DNA of 64,000 nt from Tritrichomonas musculus (Eukaryota > Parabasalia > Tritrichomonadida > Tritrichomonadidae), in the NCBI GenBank assembly GCA_039105265.1, contig JAPFFF010000060.1, positions 124,001-188,000 of the forward strand, in the 5' to 3' direction. Below are positions 60,956-64,000 of the stretch, piece after piece (position 1 is the stretch's first letter; each line of letters starts with the position of its first letter). Both the position numbers and the translations under genes were made by a program. Below the pieces are notes generated by a model. The model saw only the letters and a list, made by a program, of their open reading frames with translations, was not told the DNA's origin and ran no database searches.

Positions 60956-63900
60956 ATGATTGAAGATTTCATAAACTTTTCTAAACAATTAGGGCAAACA
61001 AACACCAAAAACTATATAGTGAACGAAATAATTCACAATTATACATTTTATCATTCTAAAGAATTATTTGATCCAAACAAAAATCAAAAGATATCTCAAA
61101 ATTTCAAAGACTCCAAAATATCTGTAATTAATCAATGTGATAATGAATATCTAAAAAGTGATGGCCATTTTTATATATTTTGTTTCAAGCAAACTTTAAT
61201 CTTAATTAATCAATCTTCATTACACTTTCTTCAAACTCTTTTTTCTACCAATTTAGAAATAAAATTTTATTTTTTGCAAAATACACATTCCGAATACTTC
61301 AATGATAATAAATTCAAAAACCATATTTTTAAATCTGATCCAATTTTTTTGGAAGAAATTTCAAATTTCAATCAATATCTTTCCATATTTACAAAAAATA
61401 AAATTTGGAAATATATTCAACCTTGTATTTCTGCATATTTAATCAAACAAAGCTATGAAAAATTGAATCAAAATAGATTACAAAATTTTTCACAAAATTT
61501 TGAAGATTTAAATAAAAATTTAGTCGAAAATAGATGGAATGAAAATGATTACATCGAATTACGAAATATTGGTTCATCAACCTTGTTTGTTGTTGTTTTA
61601 ATCTACTATATTAAAAAAGAAGAATTATTTGTTATTAAAAAGCCAAATACAATTGATGATGAACTGCAGAAGCTGACAAAAAGAGAGATTGATAACTATT
61701 GCAAGCTTAGTCATCCTTTTATACCCAAATTTTATGGAACAATAAAAAATAAAAATTACCAAGTAATTGAGTACATAAATGGTCATACATTAGAAAAAAT
61801 TCAAAATCTCAAATTAAGCAAAACAGAGAAAATAACGATTATTTTTGAAATAATATTAATAATGCAATATTTACATAAAAAGAAATTTATTTATCGGGAT
61901 TTAAAGCCAAATAATATAATGATTGATTTGAATAAAACTGCTGTTTTGATTGATTTTGATCGTATGATCGGTTTGACTAATGATGAAGTTCATACCAAAG
62001 ATTTTTCACCTAATTTTATTGCACCTGAAGTCAGCATTGATGAAATATCATGTAAAAGTGACACTTATTCACTTGGAAAGATGATTTATTATATAATTTG
62101 TGAGAAAGAGCCTGTTGATGTCGACTTGACCAAATTAGATCCAAAAGCAAAGGAGATATATGAAAAATGCACAGATGAAAATCCAGAAAATCGTCCATCA
62201 GACTATGAATTGTTTTTTGACTTTTATAACAGTTATCATTCACAAATTGATGACAATTTAATTAAGAATAATTTGCAAATAAATTACATTCTAGCAAGAA
62301 TATATGATAAAGGAATACTTGTTTCTAAAGATGCAAATAAAGCTATTCATTATTATTCACTTGCTGCTGAACACAATTATGCTAAAGCACAATATAATCT
62401 TGGATTAATGTATGAATTAGATATAAATGTTCCTATAGACATTAATAAAGCTATTCATTATTATTCACTTGCAGCAAAACAAAAGCATGCAAAAGCATTA
62501 TTTTCACTTGGAGTGATTTATTTTAATGGTGAATATGTTTCACAAAATATTCACAAAGCAATTTATTATTATACACTTGCAGCCGATTATAATGATTCAG
62601 ATGCACAGTATATTCTTGGAGTTCTTTATTCCCAAGGAGAATATGTTTATCGTGATATTAACAAGTCAATTTATTATTATACTCTTGCAGCTGATCAAAA
62701 CAATATATTTGCACAGTTTAATCTTGGTATTATTTATTGCACAGGTGAATATGTACCGATAGATATTAAAAAAGCTATTCATTATTTAACTCTTTCTGCT
62801 GATCAAAATAATCCAGATGCTCAATATAATCTTGGATACATTTATTACATGGGCGAACATGTTCCACAAAATATAAATAAAGCAATTTATTATTTTACTC
62901 TTGCAGCAGATCAAAATTTTGTAAGAGCACAGTATAATCTCGCATATACTTATTATATAGGTGAATTGGTTCCTCAAGATATCAATAAAGCTATTCATTA
63001 TTTTACATTAGCTGCAAATCAAAATGAGCCAAGCGCACAATTCAATCTTGGTTTTATTTATTATAAAAATGAATATGTTCAACGAGATATTAATAAAGCT
63101 ATTTGCTATTTAACTTTGGCAGCAAATCAAAATCATGCTAAAGCACAACTTATTCTTGGATTAATTTATTCTACAAGTCATTTCATTTCTAGAGATATGC
63201 AAAAAGCAATTCATTACTTTACAATGGCTTCATATCAAAATTCAGATGAGGCACAATTTAATTTGGGCTTAATTTATTCGACTGATGAATATGTTCCTCG
63301 TGACATTAATAAATCTATTTACTATTATTCCCTTTCAGCTGATCAAAATAATGCTTATGCTCAAAATAATTTAGGATTAATTTATTTCTTAGGTGAATAT
63401 GTTTCAATAGATTTAAACAAAGCACTTTATTATTTTTCTTGTGCAGCAAATCAAAATGATAGTTATGCACAGAAAAATCTTGGAATTCTTTATGCAAATC
63501 GTAACTATGGTATGTATGATATGAATAAAGCCATTTATTATCTAACATTATCAGCCAAACAAAATGATGCTTATTCACAATTTTGTTTAGGATGCATTTA
63601 TTTGGATGGAAATGATGTTTCAAGAGATATTTCGAAAGCTATTTATTATTTTTCTCTTGCATCAGATCAAAATTTTCCAGAAGCACAGAATAATTTGGGC
63701 CATATTTATATGACAGGCGAATATATTGAGAGAGATATTAAAAAAGCAATTCATTATTACTTACTGGCTGCTGATCAAGATAATATTTTGGCACTCTTAA
63801 ATTTAGGAAGCTATTATTATTTCGGAAGATTTATTCCACGAGATATTAATAAATGTATTCATTACATTTCACGTGCTGCTAATCAAAATAATGCAAATGC

Positions 63901-64000
63901 TCAGTTCTTTCTTGGTGTTATAAACTTAATAGGGGAATATATTCCACAAGATGTTAATAAAGCATTTCATTATTTGTCGCTTGCTTCAAATCAAAATCAT
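60956..64000 (+). CDS. Kinase-like protein with Sel1 repeats (partial, runs off the window)
   Basis: The frame opens with ATG at 60956 and stays open for 1015 codons to the window end without a stop. Residues 1-195 are unique. The kinase domain runs from about 200 to 430: VIKKP with Lys228, YRDLKPNNIM with Asp315, LIDFD at 331-335 (DFD where DFG is usual), IAPEV, and SDTYSLGKMIYYI. The Gly-rich loop is weak (IGSSTLF), so ATP binding may be altered. From about 445 onward about 16 Sel1-type repeats of 36 residues follow, with consensus like NKAIHYYTLAADQN, AQYNLGxIYYxGEYV. Kinase-Sel1 proteins are a large family in trichomonads; the repeats likely bind partner proteins. Activity is uncertain. 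Confidence 0.85.
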   Translation, partial: MIEDFINFSKQLGQTNTKNYIVNEIIHNYTFYHSKELFDPNKNQKISQNFKDSKISVINQCDNEYLKSDGHFYIFCFKQTLILINQSSLHFLQTLFSTNLEIKFYFLQNTHSEYFNDNKFKNHIFKSDPIFLEEISNFNQYLSIFTKNKIWKYIQPCISAYLIKQSYEKLNQNRLQNFSQNFEDLNKNLVENRWNENDYIELRNIGSSTLFVVVLIYYIKKEELFVIKKPNTIDDELQKLTKREIDNYCKLSHPFIPKFYGTIKNKNYQVIEYINGHTLEKIQNLKLSKTEKITIIFEIILIMQYLHKKKFIYRDLKPNNIMIDLNKTAVLIDFDRMIGLTNDEVHTKDFSPNFIAPEVSIDEISCKSDTYSLGKMIYYIICEKEPVDVDLTKLDPKAKEIYEKCTDENPENRPSDYELFFDFYNSYHSQIDDNLIKNNLQINYILARIYDKGILVSKDANKAIHYYSLAAEHNYAKAQYNLGLMYELDINVPIDINKAIHYYSLAAKQKHAKALFSLGVIYFNGEYVSQNIHKAIYYYTLAADYNDSDAQYILGVLYSQGEYVYRDINKSIYYYTLAADQNNIFAQFNLGIIYCTGEYVPIDIKKAIHYLTLSADQNNPDAQYNLGYIYYMGEHVPQNINKAIYYFTLAADQNFVRAQYNLAYTYYIGELVPQDINKAIHYFTLAANQNEPSAQFNLGFIYYKNEYVQRDINKAICYLTLAANQNHAKAQLILGLIYSTSHFISRDMQKAIHYFTMASYQNSDEAQFNLGLIYSTDEYVPRDINKSIYYYSLSADQNNAYAQNNLGLIYFLGEYVSIDLNKALYYFSCAANQNDSYAQKNLGILYANRNYGMYDMNKAIYYLTLSAKQNDAYSQFCLGCIYLDGNDVSRDISKAIYYFSLASDQNFPEAQNNLGHIYMTGEYIERDIKKAIHYYLLAADQDNILALLNLGSYYYFGRFIPRDINKCIHYISRAANQNNANAQFFLGVINLIGEYIPQDVNKAFHYLSLASNQNH
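62289..64000 (+). repeat. 108-bp coding repeat (Sel1 units)
   Basis: About 16 copies of a 108-bp (36-codon) unit are present, diverged at DNA level but regular in length. The words AATAAAGCTATTCATTATTA and GCACAATATAATCTTGG recur each period. Confidence 0.9.

Overview
The window is about 64 kb of very AT-rich DNA carrying long, mostly single-exon protein genes on both strands. It looks like nuclear DNA of a parabasalid (trichomonad) protist, perhaps close to Tritrichomonas. The evidence is the family content: BTB plus F5/8-type-C proteins, SecA-like DEAD proteins, kinase-Sel1 fusions, and surface subtilisins with Pro/Thr repeats. In addition, a TCA-Py-(T/A) initiator-like motif lies a few to about 20 nt before several start codons. 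Genus is inference.

Left part (1-15.4 kb). After about 2 kb of gene-free DNA there is a glycoside hydrolase with two binding-domain repeats inserted in its catalytic barrel. Next comes a UBR1-like N-recognin split over two frames, then a broken Myb-type gene. From about 10.16 to 14.56 kb sits a nest of DNA transposon-like elements. A 673-bp element with 16-bp inverted ends and a 6-bp target duplication lies inside an element with near-identical 575-bp inverted arms. That one lies inside an older palindromic repeat. A tRNA-Arg(UCU) gene follows.

Middle part (15.4-36.2 kb). A secreted or surface subtilisin has about 42 copies of an 8-residue Thr/Pro repeat, a beta-helix-like region and one membrane anchor. 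It is followed by a TPR-like protein and by a divergent pair: an unrecognised 1148-residue acidic protein and a 1602-residue SecA-like ATPase. Then come a CPBP-type membrane protease, a scrap of a possible virus-like element, a glycosyltransferase-2 pseudogene with two in-frame TAA codons, and a 522-bp MITE-like element.

Array (36.2-57.0 kb). A unit of about 6.1 kb is present in three copies plus a fourth partial one. Each full unit has two small C2-like paralogues (called A and B here), a U-box/UBA remnant, a decayed BTB-F5/8C pseudogene (D), and an intact BTB-F5/8C gene on the minus strand (E), divergent from the next A. An ankyrin remnant lies between D and E in units 2 and 3. Copies are nearly identical, and their differences are shuffled in a way that indicates recombination or gene conversion. 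The array stops abruptly in the broken tail of a surface-protein-like gene carrying a 36-bp repeat.

Right part (57.7-64.0 kb). An importin-7/8-like karyopherin is followed by a kinase-like protein with about 16 Sel1 repeats that runs off the window. No operon-like logic is visible. The strongest leads for new biology are the SecA-like/unknown divergent pair and the A-B-E array.
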